54,875 nucleotides of DNA, taken from the NCBI GenBank assembly GCA_021604405.1, contig BQJA01000010.1, positions 1 to 54,875 of the forward strand, read 5' to 3'. Every line of letters begins with the position of its first letter. Position 1 is the stretch's first letter. The notes beneath the pieces are model-generated. The model was given only the letters and a program-made list of their open reading frames with translations, was not told the origin of the DNA and searched no databases. A program made the position numbers and the translations under genes. Positions 17,481 to 27,369 of the stretch are shown here, in pieces. Origin of the DNA: Nitrosomonas sp. (lineage in GTDB: Bacteria; Pseudomonadota; Gammaproteobacteria; Burkholderiales; Nitrosomonadaceae).

Positions 17481-20400
17481 TTAATCGAACTGAATCGTAT
17501 AGAAAAGATCAATCGCGCTATCCGTACCCGCCTGTGTGACGACTTTGATTTTAGGGGTCAGGCTATAGGTGAGTTTTGCAACGCTTGTGTCCGTCGTCGT
17601 TGTTAGTCCGTGCTCGTAACTAAGATAAGCGCGCGAAGAAAGCCGTTTTCCCACGCTGCCTATCTGATTGGATAAAGGATTTCCGTCGTCCGTAGCGGTA
17701 TCAGACTGTCGGAATGAGATCTCATCGACACCCAGCGCCTGACTCAGTTGACGGGTAATGCCGCCTTTCCCAGGCTGCCCGCCAAGAATGGATCCGGCGG
17801 CTGACAGTAGAAGGGCCGAATCAACACCGCCGGATTCAAGTGAGCGGCCAGCTATGATCCAGGAAAGTTTTTCAGCATCGGATACCTCTGGTGTCGAAAC
17901 AAGCTGAATTTTTGGTCGACGCACGGTACCCAGCACTTCAACACCTGCTTCAACGGGCAAATCTTGACGGACAGCGAGCACATTCAATCCAGGGTTATCA
18001 AGGGGACCGTTAAAGTTTACAATACCACGCTCTACTGTTAATTTTTGCCCATAAGCTTCGAAAACAGTATTGTGCGTGGAAATAGAGCCTGTCGCATATA
18101 ATTTTGTTCGCTCGTTACTGCTCAGATTTAACCGGCCCGTCAGTCTTCCTTCCAGGCCGGCGACGCGAATATAGAAGTGCTTGCCCAGATCCAGGGTCGC
18201 GTCTAGATTAATCAATTGCTCTTCAGGCGCTTGTGGGGTTTGTGAGGGTTGTTCACCGACAATGATATCGTCCGCCAGTTGCGGGTGACCTGACGGTGGT
18301 TGGGCGATAAGGCCGGCATCAGCGGTAATTTTGCCGGTAATTGTCAGCGAGTCTTCACTGAAATCCACGTCCGTGTTTCCGGAAGCCACAATCCAGTAAT
18401 TTGTTTCGCGCGCGATAGGCAAGCGGTCCAATTCAATTTCCACATTGCTTTTCTTTCCTGCCAAACCAATAACGCCGGATATCTTCAGTACACCGGGTTC
18501 CTGTGAAAGCTTTAAATTATCCAGTAAGTAATCATCCGGCATTGCATCATTAGGTGCGCTGAATTTCAGGGTGTCAATCTGTACTGAAGCTTGATCAAAA
18601 CGGGCTGCCAGTTTGCCTTCTTCCAGCCTCAGGCCTTGATCCAGCATTGCCAAAGCCAAATTTTCACCCGTTGCTTTTCCATCTAATACGGGGTTATCCA
18701 AAGTGCCTGTCAGTTTTGCATTTAGACTGAATTTGCCACCGCTTGTGATATTTTTATCCAGCATCTGTCCAACCCAGGAAATATCTTCTATATTGGCGCT
18801 GATCAGACCGTTGAGTGGCGCGTCTGGCAAGATCGTCCAATTGGCGTTTTGCCGCGTAAGCGGCAAAGAAATGCTGGCAGCTGTTTTGCCGATATTCTCA
18901 CCCTGAATGGTTAAATTTGCGCGTAAATTTCCATTTTCTGCCTGGCCGGTAAGCTGTAGGGCTTGCAGGCCCAATGGCTGCGGAAAATCACCGGGTAATA
19001 TCCAATCGCCATTTTCACGTCTAATTTGCAAATGACCTGACAGTTCCTTAGCGGATTCGATATCCCATTCACCGCCAAGCTGCAGTGACTGTTTGTTTTC
19101 GTCAGTTAGACCGCCGGGGCGGACAGAAATATTACTAAATTCTCCCTGACTGTGCCATTGTTGAGGTGTCCAGAGGGTTTTGTCAATGCTTAATTGCCCC
19201 CCTGCCATGATTAAATTGGTTGCGCCCAGAAAAACACGTTCCTTGCTTAGCTCAAGCTTAGCCGCTGTTAATAAACTGAAGGGCAAGGGCCCGGTTGTTG
19301 AGAACTGTGATAATTCACCGTTCCATTGTATGGGCTGGTTATTTGTGGTTGGTTTAATCAACCCGCCTTCTGCCAGTAGGTTAATTGCCATGTCATCATC
19401 AATTTGTGCATTTACCTGAAATAGATGATGAATCTTTTTGCCAGAAACGTTTATATTTAAATTTTGTAATTGTTCCTTATTTTCAGTACGGTAGTCGTCG
19501 GCGGTTAGCTTGAGTGAAATCGATTCATCTTGTAAGTGTCCGTAGGCAGAAAGATGATTCAGTTGATGGTCACCGGGTAAGGCAAGATTACTGCCTTGCA
19601 TGTCTAAACGGATTGCAGGGGAGGAGAAACTGCCGAAAAGACTGGCTTTCATATTGAGTGCGCCACTGATACCCGTCTCGGTCTGGTCGAGTTTGGGCGC
19701 CGTGATTTCCAGTTGCAACCGGTCTCCAGGTTTGCCGAAACTGCCACGGGTGCGAAGAGAATTGGATCCAATCATTAAATCAATATTTGCTTTGATTTGA
19801 TCAGGATAACTGGATTCTATCAGTCCACTGCCGGAAACGGGTTGCGCTGCCAGCTGACTGTCTTCAAACTTAAAGTTGACCGAGCCTGTAATTTGTGGTG
19901 ACAAATTTCCTTCCAGTTTAAGCGCCAGATTCAAATTGGACGCCGGCTCTTGTAAAAAATCTGACAGATTAAATTGAGTGAGCTTGCCATTAAAATAAAA
20001 AAACTGTTGTGCATCCAGATTCAGTTTTCCTTGGCCGGTCAATGCAGATTGGTGGCGGCGAAGTTGCAGCTTCTCCAGGGTAACAGTCTGATCCGTATGC
20101 GACAATCTGGCATCAAGGTGTAATGATTTGTCTTTAAGTGAAATGAATCCTTGCTGTGTTTCTGTGTCGCCGTCCAGTTTAATACTGCCGTTAATCTTGG
20201 CGGGTTGCAATCGAGTATCAAGCGCCAGTGGGTTAAGTTGACTGACGGTTAAGTCCGCCGATCCAGTAGATTGTGTATTTTGCCAGGATAAATTGCCAGA
20301 AATCACACCGCTATCCGCCAAGTTTATCGCTAGCTTTTCAAGCTGAAATAAATCAGGTGACAGGGTCAGCTTTGCGCCCACTTCATGAAAAGGAAGACCA

Positions 20401-21380
20401 TCCTGGTCCAGCGCGGCTGTTTGACTATTTTTAATCGTTACGTTTCCGGTCAATTCATCGGCGGCATTGGTTCGCAGATCCGTCTGCATGGAAATGCTGG
20501 CGGTAGGTATATCCGGAGAAAAGGTTTTCGGGTTTAGATCTTTAATAGACGCGCGTAAAGCAGTGACTGGGAATGCTGCAAAAGGTTGCAGCGCAATAGC
20601 CCCGTTACCCTTAATTACTTTGCCGTCTGCATCGAATTTTACAATTAATTGCGTTAAGTCACCCGAAATATTTGCTGCGATACGGGATGCCGGCAATTGC
20701 ATGTCGGCAAGCCGCGTCAGGCCGGTAAATTTAACGTTGGCGTCCAAATTAAAAGGCTTAGCGCCATTTAACTGGACCGATGCTCTTAACGTGCCAAGAT
20801 CTGAATGTATATGGAAATCAGAGAGTTGATGTTGTTGACCATCACTGTTAACTCGCGCTGAAATTTCCGTTGCGGAAAAAATTGGTGCATCAGGTATTTC
20901 TGATTCTTCTGCAAATACGCGCAATGCGTCTAATTTTATTAGCTCAATGGATATTGCTAGCGGTAATTGCAGGCTCTCCGGCATTTTTACCGGATCGGTC
21001 GGTTCTTCGGAGGGGGGCGCCAGTACTTCGACATTCTGAGCGGCTAATTTTCTGATCTTTAGCTGACCCCCGAACAATTTTTCTGGTTGCCAGTCGAGTT
21101 CAAAGTCGTGGATAGTCAGTGTCAGGTCTTCGCTGATGAACAATATTGATTCGGTCCGTAAATCGCTAATCGTTCCATTGACGCCGGTAAACACAATACT
21201 GCCGGAACTGGCGCGCGATACTGTTGATAGCAGCCATTGTGTACCGGATGGTGTGGTCAGCAGCCAGGTACCCGCAGTAGCTGTCAAAACTATGATTAGC
21301 AATAGCATAAGCAACAGCGATCGTTTTTTACTGAATCGTTGTGTTTGGATTTGATTCTGTTTGGGCTGATGGGATGTCAT
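17481..21380 (-). CDS. tamB: Translocation and assembly module subunit TamB (DUF490)
   Basis: A 1299-residue AsmA-like envelope protein. After an N-terminal cytoplasmic stretch (KKR) there is one transmembrane anchor (LLLMLLLIIVLTATAGTWLL), then a very long beta-rich periplasmic region built of repeated strand patterns, and the TamB C-terminal domain (GLEGRLTGRLNLSS, VERGIVNFNGPLDNPGLNVLA, SRAYLSYEHGL) ending with FYTIQFD, an outer-membrane-protein-like last strand. TamB bridges the inner membrane to TamA and is implicated in autotransporter assembly and lipid transport. I chose ATG 21380 instead of an in-frame TTG at 21398, placing the start 8 bp after the tamA stop in the same operon. Confidence 0.9.
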   Translation of the reverse strand: MTSHQPKQNQIQTQRFSKKRSLLLMLLLIIVLTATAGTWLLTTPSGTQWLLSTVSRASSGSIVFTGVNGTISDLRTESILFISEDLTLTIHDFELDWQPEKLFGGQLKIRKLAAQNVEVLAPPSEEPTDPVKMPESLQLPLAISIELIKLDALRVFAEESEIPDAPIFSATEISARVNSDGQQHQLSDFHIHSDLGTLRASVQLNGAKPFNLDANVKFTGLTRLADMQLPASRIAANISGDLTQLIVKFDADGKVIKGNGAIALQPFAAFPVTALRASIKDLNPKTFSPDIPTASISMQTDLRTNAADELTGNVTIKNSQTAALDQDGLPFHEVGAKLTLSPDLFQLEKLAINLADSGVISGNLSWQNTQSTGSADLTVSQLNPLALDTRLQPAKINGSIKLDGDTETQQGFISLKDKSLHLDARLSHTDQTVTLEKLQLRRHQSALTGQGKLNLDAQQFFYFNGKLTQFNLSDFLQEPASNLNLALKLEGNLSPQITGSVNFKFEDSQLAAQPVSGSGLIESSYPDQIKANIDLMIGSNSLRTRGSFGKPGDRLQLEITAPKLDQTETGISGALNMKASLFGSFSSPAIRLDMQGSNLALPGDHQLNHLSAYGHLQDESISLKLTADDYRTENKEQLQNLNINVSGKKIHHLFQVNAQIDDDMAINLLAEGGLIKPTTNNQPIQWNGELSQFSTTGPLPFSLLTAAKLELSKERVFLGATNLIMAGGQLSIDKTLWTPQQWHSQGEFSNISVRPGGLTDENKQSLQLGGEWDIESAKELSGHLQIRRENGDWILPGDFPQPLGLQALQLTGQAENGNLRANLTIQGENIGKTAASISLPLTRQNANWTILPDAPLNGLISANIEDISWVGQMLDKNITSGGKFSLNAKLTGTLDNPVLDGKATGENLALAMLDQGLRLEEGKLAARFDQASVQIDTLKFSAPNDAMPDDYLLDNLKLSQEPGVLKISGVIGLAGKKSNVEIELDRLPIARETNYWIVASGNTDVDFSEDSLTITGKITADAGLIAQPPSGHPQLADDIIVGEQPSQTPQAPEEQLINLDATLDLGKHFYIRVAGLEGRLTGRLNLSSNERTKLYATGSISTHNTVFEAYGQKLTVERGIVNFNGPLDNPGLNVLAVRQDLPVEAGVEVLGTVRRPKIQLVSTPEVSDAEKLSWIIAGRSLESGGVDSALLLSAAGSILGGQPGKGGITRQLSQALGVDEISFRQSDTATDDGNPLSNQIGSVGKRLSSRAYLSYEHGLTTTTDTSVAKLTYSLTPKIKVVTQAGTDSAIDLFYTIQFD

Positions 21381-21387
21381 AATTGCG

Positions 21388-23157
21388 CTAATAGGCAACG
21401 ATTATTGAGAAATGGACATGCAGAGTGCCGGTTGCGTGTCCCCTGGCCAAGTCCAGGGCGATTGGACCAGCGGGGCTGCGCCAGCGTACCCCGGCACCAT
21501 AACCAAGATTAGGATTCAGTTTTTTCCAGTTGTCAGCGGCATCGCCAACATCGGTGAACAGCGCAGCGCCCCAATTTTGCAGGAACCAATGAGTATATTC
21601 CAGCGTACCGGTTGCCATGGCACGACCACCAACGATTGCATTTCCTTCAGGTACGCCCAAACTTAGAAAATCATAGCCACGCACTGATTGGATACCGCCG
21701 GCGCGAAACAAGAACTCCTGTGGAATACCCGATGTGGATTCTGTAAAGGTGTATCCGGTTTCACCACGCAGATAAAGCACGTCGCGTTTGCCAATGGGCC
21801 ACCAGAATTGTTGGCGGGCATAGGTTTGGATAAAACTCTGGTCAGACAGTACTTGCTGGCTGGCACCTGAGACGCGTAAATCAGTTACGCGGCTGTTACG
21901 AAGGTTAACGGGGTCATCAATGAGGTGATAACGCCATTGCCAGTTGAGTGCTAAAGTTTCATTGATTTGGCTGATGGCGCCTGATGGTTGTTTATTTTCA
22001 CGTTGCCAGCTAACGCCGTATTGATGAAACATCGTTTTCGTCTCGCGTTTGCGGGATAAGCTGACACGTTGATTTTTTGTTTTCAGATTTTCGATATTGG
22101 TTTGTTGCAGTCGCGCGTCAAAACTGAATCGTGCATTATCGTAATTTGGCAGTGTATCGACCCCGAAAAGAAAAGTTTGCCGTTTTTGTTCCAATCGGAG
22201 TATTGTTCTCATGTTCCATGCAAGGTCCAGAAAATTGTAGTCGCGGTAGTTTATTTCTCCCCGGGCTCCGTTATTCGAGCTATATCCACCCCCAAAGGCA
22301 AAACGTTTCGCCTTTTGTTCGGTAATAACCACTTTGACAGGGACCGCTTTATGCTTCGAAATATCCGGGTCAACGCTGACAGCAGCAGAACTTAATTGGG
22401 GGGTGCTGTTTTGCAAGGCTGTCTGGAACGCGACAAGCAAATCACGGCGATAAGGATCACCGGGACGAAATGGTGCAAAATTTCTGAGGTTTAATTCTTC
22501 TTCGCTATATCGTTGCAAACCGGAAATAACCAAATCCCCAAAATAGAAAGCCGGACCGGAATCAATGACAATCGATAGTTGTACACGGGCATTGTCCGGA
22601 TCGACATTGGCCTGACTCTCAACAATGTATGCGGCAGGATATTCATCATGCGTTACTTCGGATATTAATGTGGCTTTGGCTTCTTCCCATTCTGCGGAAC
22701 GGAAAGGCATTTTCTTCTTTAGCGACCATGACTCGCGTAACTGTTTGATGCGGGCGTGTCGCTTTGGTTCATCTATTGCCAGGTCGCCCTCAAATTCTAT
22801 GGCGACCTTATCCACCCGGGCGAGTGGTCCGGGTTCAACTTTAATAACCAGTTTGTTCTTTTGAGATTGAAGTTTTGCGCTTACAGTTGGTGTGAAATAA
22901 CCCGCTGTTGCTAACAAGTCTGTTATTTCACGTTTCGCGCGGTGTATAAATGCTCTTTGGGCTGTTTCGTCGCTTAATGGTGTTTGCGGCAATTCAAAGT
23001 GGTCGTTCAATAACGCTTTGACCGCTTTGGGCGCGGACAGTGAGACCTTTGGCGCATTATTTTTTTCATCGGCTGGCTGTGCGAAAACAGCATGGCTGTA
23101 TAATGATAAAAGTGCATAAATTACAAAGCTTGACAAATAACGGTAAGGGGGATGCAT
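21388..23157 (-). CDS. tamA: Translocation and assembly module subunit TamA (BamA/Omp85 family)
   Basis: A 589-residue Omp85-family outer-membrane protein. ATG 23157 gives a signal peptide (MHPPYRYLSSFVIYALLSLY, cleavage after AVFA). Then come POTRA domains (GYFTPTVSAKL, VEPGPLARVDKVAIEFEGD, YFGDLVISGLQRYSEEELNL) and a C-terminal 16-strand barrel domain with FRAGGIQSVRGYDFLSLG, which contains the conserved RGY of the L6 loop, and a final strand ending FSIIVAY. The frame stays open for 65 codons upstream, but that extension is not signal-like. It precedes tamB with an 8 bp gap, the classical order. Confidence 0.9.
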   Translation of the reverse strand: MHPPYRYLSSFVIYALLSLYSHAVFAQPADEKNNAPKVSLSAPKAVKALLNDHFELPQTPLSDETAQRAFIHRAKREITDLLATAGYFTPTVSAKLQSQKNKLVIKVEPGPLARVDKVAIEFEGDLAIDEPKRHARIKQLRESWSLKKKMPFRSAEWEEAKATLISEVTHDEYPAAYIVESQANVDPDNARVQLSIVIDSGPAFYFGDLVISGLQRYSEEELNLRNFAPFRPGDPYRRDLLVAFQTALQNSTPQLSSAAVSVDPDISKHKAVPVKVVITEQKAKRFAFGGGYSSNNGARGEINYRDYNFLDLAWNMRTILRLEQKRQTFLFGVDTLPNYDNARFSFDARLQQTNIENLKTKNQRVSLSRKRETKTMFHQYGVSWQRENKQPSGAISQINETLALNWQWRYHLIDDPVNLRNSRVTDLRVSGASQQVLSDQSFIQTYARQQFWWPIGKRDVLYLRGETGYTFTESTSGIPQEFLFRAGGIQSVRGYDFLSLGVPEGNAIVGGRAMATGTLEYTHWFLQNWGAALFTDVGDAADNWKKLNPNLGYGAGVRWRSPAGPIALDLARGHATGTLHVHFSIIVAY

Positions 23158-23903
23158 GACAAATAAACCGATCCCGTAACTAGAGAGTAAGAGCCATGGT
23201 TTAGCGCCAACAATCGTTGTGCTCAACAAACCGGCACAAAGTGGCGTAAAGCAAGGAAATAATGGAGTTGCGGTATTCCTGAAGCGTCTTGTCGGTTGCT
23301 GTACGCTACATGGACATAGCAACTGAAAATAGACAAAGTATTCGCAATCCAACCTGGATTTTGTCTGCGGGGTCTACAATGAGTAACTTTTTTGTTCACG
23401 TTTGTTTGCCATAATGGGAAAATTGTCGATTCTTCTGCCATTCTGGATATATTTTCCTCAAAATAGTTCATGTTTCTTTACTATTATTGAAAAAACATAT
23501 TATTCTTGTCGCTGAATCAAGAAATATCGAAATAGATTGAGTGTTGTTATTTTTGCAATCTGCTGTTGCTGATAGTATCAATATAATAAAGAGCGTTTTG
23601 ACTGAAGCAGATGGACTTATTGTCGTTAATTTGGCGAGACTGAAATCATTAAATATGGTGGTTGTGCCGGATTTAGCCGCAACCAAACAGATAAGTCGCT
23701 TACACCTGGATTTGTTTAGAATCTGGCAGGACAGCGCGTCCTGGACAACGCTTAATGTGCCGTGAGCTTCATGCCTTTAGTCTGCCCATCAAGATTTTTT
23801 TGAGGCTTTTTAAATGATTCATCATTGACAATGTGATTTGATCAGCAAGAATCAATTTGACCTCGGACGAATTGACACCCCGGCAGGCCGGGTAGGGTGT
23901 TTG
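23158..23903. other. 746-bp region without a convincing gene
   Basis: Short open frames exist on both strands (for example plus 23541-23765 and minus 23223-23471), but none has a clear ribosome site, known motif or signal peptide. The plus frame contains a coherent-looking VLTEADGLIVVNLARLKS segment and could be the remnant of a lost gene; this is a guess. The tamA promoter should lie within the first 200 bp. Confidence 0.45.
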
Positions 23904-24482
23904 CTAAGAATCTTCCTTTACCCTTTCAAGATATTCGCCACTGTCGGTATTAATTCTGATTTTTTCACCCTCCAGTATGAATGGCGGGACCATAACAACC
24001 AGGCCTGTTTCCATGGTGGCGGGTTTGTAGGAACTGGTGGCCGTCGCGCCTTTGAGGTTGGGCTCTGTTTCGGTAATTGTTAATACAACCCCGGGAGGAA
24101 GCTGAATACCGATTGGACGTTCGTTGTGGAAATTCACTTGTACATTGATATTGGGCGTCAAATAAGCGGCCTGGCTTTCCAGAAAATCCTGTGACAAACT
24201 TAATTGTTCGTAGTTTTCCTGATCCATGAATATATAATCATCGCCTTCCTGGTAAAGAAAAATCATGTCGCGGGACTCGACAAATGCACGTTCTATTTTC
24301 TCATCCGTACGGATTCGTTGATTATTTTTAGTGCCGGATTCAATATCCTTCATTTCAACTTGCATGAAAGCACCGCCACGGCCGCCGACATGAACATGGT
24401 GACATTTCAGTACGCGCCAGACACGCTTTTCCCATTCAATTAAATTTCCAACGCGAATTTCAGTTGCAAGAATTTTTGCCAT
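23904..24482 (-). CDS. efp: Elongation factor P, alphaproteobacterial-like, Arg at the loop tip
   Basis: EF-P rescues ribosomes stalled on polyproline. The 192-residue protein has all three domains: KOW-like N-terminal domain, OB domain (IFMDQENYEQLSLSQDFL) and the C-terminal OB domain (GATATSSYKPATMETGLVVM, VPPFILEGEKIRINTDSGEY). The functional loop is HVGGRGGAF, with Arg35 where many EF-Ps have the modified lysine. Segments such as GGAFMQVEMKDIESGTKNNQR and SYKPATMETG resemble alphaproteobacterial EF-P, whose loop normally carries Lys, while typical betaproteobacterial EF-P has an Arg in a different loop context (EarP-rhamnosylated). The gene is monocistronic and divergent from the glycosylase gene. 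Confidence 0.9.
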   Translation of the reverse strand: MAKILATEIRVGNLIEWEKRVWRVLKCHHVHVGGRGGAFMQVEMKDIESGTKNNQRIRTDEKIERAFVESRDMIFLYQEGDDYIFMDQENYEQLSLSQDFLESQAAYLTPNINVQVNFHNERPIGIQLPPGVVLTITETEPNLKGATATSSYKPATMETGLVVMVPPFILEGEKIRINTDSGEYLERVKEDS

Positions 24483-24536
24483 TTTCTTTGTTCAAATGAA
24501 AAAACGAACTATTTTACTACAAAAGGAGATCATACC

Positions 24537-25181
24537 ATGCCCTGTATGCAATTAAAGGATTGTCGCCAGTGCCAGCGACTCGCCGAGTTTCTTGATGGTG
24601 TAAAAGTTCGTTATCCGGATTATCATGCCGCACCCGTTTCGGCTTTTGGCGATACGGCGCCAAAGCTTCTTATCATTGGATTGGCACCTGGTATGCATGG
24701 CGCCAACCGGACTGGAAGACCTTTCACCGGAGATTTTGCAGGTATTCTGTTATATCAGACTCTTTATAAATTTGGCTTTGCCAATCGCAGTGAGTCAGTC
24801 GCGGCAGGTGATGGCTTGCAGCTTTCTGGTTGCCGAATTACGAATGCGGTAAAGTGCCTGCCGCCTGGGAACAAGCCGGTAACCATTGAAATTCGTACTT
24901 GTAATGCTTATCTTACCAATGAAATTGCAGATTTCAGGGAACGCGGCGGGTTGGCGATTTTGACGTTGGGTGCGGTCGCTCACCAAGCCGGATTAATGGC
25001 TTTGGGGCTTAAAACCAATCGCTTTAAATTTGGCCACGGTGCTGTTCATGTGTTGCCAGATGGATTGATACTTTATGACAGTTATCATTGTAGTCGCTAC
25101 AATACGCAGACCAAACGTTTGACAACAGAAATGTTTGAGCAGGTATTTGAGAGAATTTGTGCAGATTTGACAATAACTTAA
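24537..25181 (+). CDS. Uracil-DNA glycosylase family protein, type 5 (UDGb)
   Basis: A 214-residue DNA-repair glycosylase that removes uracil and related deaminated bases. The N-terminus has cysteines in CMQLKDCRQCQRL that, with later Cys, could hold the 4Fe-4S cluster of family 4/5 enzymes. Motif A is GLAPGMHGANRTGRPFTGD, the family 5 form lacking the catalytic Asp of other UDGs, and motif B is DSYHCSRYNTQTKRLT. A third cluster-type cysteine occurs in RITNAVKCLPPGNKP. AAGGAG upstream of ATG 24537 is a strong ribosome site. It heads a run of closely spaced genes with the tautomerase and uvrC, so a repair-linked operon is plausible. Confidence 0.87.
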   Translation: MPCMQLKDCRQCQRLAEFLDGVKVRYPDYHAAPVSAFGDTAPKLLIIGLAPGMHGANRTGRPFTGDFAGILLYQTLYKFGFANRSESVAAGDGLQLSGCRITNAVKCLPPGNKPVTIEIRTCNAYLTNEIADFRERGGLAILTLGAVAHQAGLMALGLKTNRFKFGHGAVHVLPDGLILYDSYHCSRYNTQTKRLTTEMFEQVFERICADLTIT

Positions 25182-25197
25182 CAGACTGGAGATTGTT

Positions 25198-25389
25198 ATG
25201 CCATATGTAAATATTCGTATTGCTGGTTCGCTTGATCGCGAGCAAAAGACAAAAATTGCTGAGGAAATCACGGATACATTGGAACGGATTGCACAAAAAC
25301 CTAAAACATATACCTATATCTCATTTGACGAAATCCCGCATGAGAATTGGGCTATCGGTGGTAATTTATTGGGGAAAAAGGACGAATAG
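25198..25389 (+). CDS. 4-oxalocrotonate tautomerase family protein
   Basis: A 63-residue protein beginning MPYVNIRIAG. After removal of Met, Pro1 is the catalytic base typical of the 4-OT superfamily. The remaining fold is seen in LDREQKTKIAEEITDTLERI and the strand TYTYISFDEIPHENWAIGG, which matches the beta-alpha-beta unit and family end. The in vivo substrate is unknown in such chromosomal copies. It lies 16 bp after the glycosylase stop with GGAG before the start, and 2 bp before the uvrC start. Confidence 0.9.
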   Translation: MPYVNIRIAGSLDREQKTKIAEEITDTLERIAQKPKTYTYISFDEIPHENWAIGGNLLGKKDE

Positions 25390-25391
25390 TT

Positions 25392-27209
25392 TTGAACGAG
25401 TGCGTTTTTAATGCTAGGGATTTTTGTGTCAATCTGCCTTCGCAGCCGGGTGTTTACCGGATGTTGAATACGGAAGGTGAGGTTATTTACGTTGGTAAAG
25501 CCGTTGATCTTAAAAAACGGGTTTCTTCTTATTTTCAGAAAACAAGCCTTGCGCCGCGCACACAGTTAATGGTTTCTCATATTGCCGGAATTGAAACGAC
25601 CGTTACGCGTTCGGAGGCTGAAGCGCTACTGCTTGAGAATAATTTAATCAAACGCTTGAATCCTCGCTACAACATCCTGTTCAGAGATGATAAATCTTAC
25701 CCGTACATTATTTTGAGTGGGCACCCGTTTCCGCGACTTGGGTTTTATCGTGGGATACTGGGCAAGGAACATGATTACTTCGGACCGTTTCCGAACGCCG
25801 GGGTTGTTCGGGAAAGTATTCAGTTGTTGCAAAAAGTTTTTCGCTTGCGGACGTGCGAGGATAGTGTTTTTAAAAATCGCTCAAGACCCTGTCTGCTTTA
25901 TCAGATCAAGCGGTGCAGCGGACCTTGCGTGAATATGATCAGCCAGCAAGACTATCGTGAAGATGTCGTCAATGCGCGTTTGTTCCTGCAGGGAAAACAG
26001 ACGCAAGTCATCAAAACAATCACAGACAGGATGCAGGCCGCCGCAGATCAAATGGAATATGAACAAGCCGCATTGTTTCGTGATCAAATTCAAGCGTTGC
26101 GGAAAATCAGAGAAAAGCAATTTGTCGATAGCGGTAGTTCGCTGGATGCCGATGTCATTGCCTGTGCGGTTGATCCAGATGGCAGTGGCAGCATTTGTGT
26201 TAATCTTGCCATGATCAGAGGAGGGCGTCATTTGGGAGATAGGTGTTTTTTTCCCAAGAATGCAGTTGGTTGTGATTCTAAACTGGTGGTTGAAGCTTTT
26301 CTGGCCCAGCATTATCTTAATCGTGGCGTGCCGCCGCTTGTCATTGTCGGCGAAAAAGTCCACAAGGTGTTGCTGCAGACTTTGTTAACTGAGCAATCGG
26401 GACATAAAGTTGTCATTAATCTTAATCCTGTGGGAGAACGGCGCGTATGGCTCGAAATGGCGGCTGATAATGCGCAACTCGCCTTAAAACAAATGTTGAA
26501 CCGGCAGGCGAATCAGGAAGAACGGTTGCAGGCCTTGCAGCAAGTACTGAATCTGCCGGGTATTTCACGTATTGAGTGTTTTGATATCAGTCATACACAA
26601 GGCGAAGCGACCGTTGCGTCTTGTGTTGTTTATGACAATTACGCGATGCGTAATAATGAATACCGGCGTTATAACATCAAGGATATTACGCCGGGTGATG
26701 ATTATGCGGCCATGCGCGATGTTTTATATCGGCGTTATCAAAAAGCAGCTAAAGGTGAAAGTCAATTACCCGATCTCATATTAATTGATGGTGGAAAAGG
26801 GCAGGTAAGCGCAGCTCAGGAAATATTGATAGAACTGGGTATCAGTGATGTGAAATTAATGGGTGTCGCAAAAGGTGAAGCGCGTAAGCCCGGCTTGGAA
26901 CAATTGATTTTTCCCGCCGTGAAAAAATCGTTACAATTACCGGGCACTCATGCCGCTTTACATCTTATCCAGCAAATCAGGGATGAAGCACATCGTTTTG
27001 CGATTCAGGGGCATCGTAACCGACGGGGAAAAGCGCGGACCAGTTCAAGATTGGAGGAAATCAGTGGTATCGGTGCCAAACGGCGGCAGCATCTGTTGGC
27101 CCGATTTGGCGGGTTGAAAGGCGTTTTAACCGCCAGTGTTGAGGAACTGCACCAAACAGAAGGCATCAGCCACGCAATGGCGAAAAAAATCTACAGGGAA
27201 TTGCATTAG
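25392..27209 (+). CDS. uvrC: Excinuclease ABC subunit UvrC
   Basis: The nuclease subunit of nucleotide excision repair, which makes both incisions. The 605-residue protein has an N-terminal GIY-YIG domain (QPGVYRMLNTEGEVIYVGKA), a cysteine-rich block (CLLYQIKRCSGPC), the UVR motif (MEYEQAALFRDQIQAL), the RNase H-like domain (IECFDISHTQGEATVASCVV and LILIDGGKGQVSAA with catalytic Asp) and the C-terminal helix-hairpin-helix pair (EISGIGAKRRQHLLARFGG). The start is TTG 25392 with AAGGA ahead; no ATG or GTG lies in frame before conserved sequence. It follows the tautomerase by 2 bp. Confidence 0.95.
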   Translation: MNECVFNARDFCVNLPSQPGVYRMLNTEGEVIYVGKAVDLKKRVSSYFQKTSLAPRTQLMVSHIAGIETTVTRSEAEALLLENNLIKRLNPRYNILFRDDKSYPYIILSGHPFPRLGFYRGILGKEHDYFGPFPNAGVVRESIQLLQKVFRLRTCEDSVFKNRSRPCLLYQIKRCSGPCVNMISQQDYREDVVNARLFLQGKQTQVIKTITDRMQAAADQMEYEQAALFRDQIQALRKIREKQFVDSGSSLDADVIACAVDPDGSGSICVNLAMIRGGRHLGDRCFFPKNAVGCDSKLVVEAFLAQHYLNRGVPPLVIVGEKVHKVLLQTLLTEQSGHKVVINLNPVGERRVWLEMAADNAQLALKQMLNRQANQEERLQALQQVLNLPGISRIECFDISHTQGEATVASCVVYDNYAMRNNEYRRYNIKDITPGDDYAAMRDVLYRRYQKAAKGESQLPDLILIDGGKGQVSAAQEILIELGISDVKLMGVAKGEARKPGLEQLIFPAVKKSLQLPGTHAALHLIQQIRDEAHRFAIQGHRNRRGKARTSSRLEEISGIGAKRRQHLLARFGGLKGVLTASVEELHQTEGISHAMAKKIYRELH

Positions 27210-27369
27210 GCAATACGCTCATTCGCCAGCATAATCAAAGCATTTTCTTTTTTATCATTAAGCAACTACTTTTTTATTTTGTATTAATAGCTTATTACGA
27301 ATGCCGATTGGTCATCGGTGCAACGGTTGATGGCTTTGTTTATCGGTTAATAAAATAGCATGGAATCCT

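Noticed and set aside
23223..23471. Minus-strand 82-codon frame upstream of tamA
   Set aside because: Composition is irregular and it overlaps the probable tamA promoter; no recognisable features.
23541..23765. Plus-strand 74-codon frame in the gap between tamA and efp
   Set aside because: No ribosome site or motif; may be chance or a remnant, not supportable as a gene.
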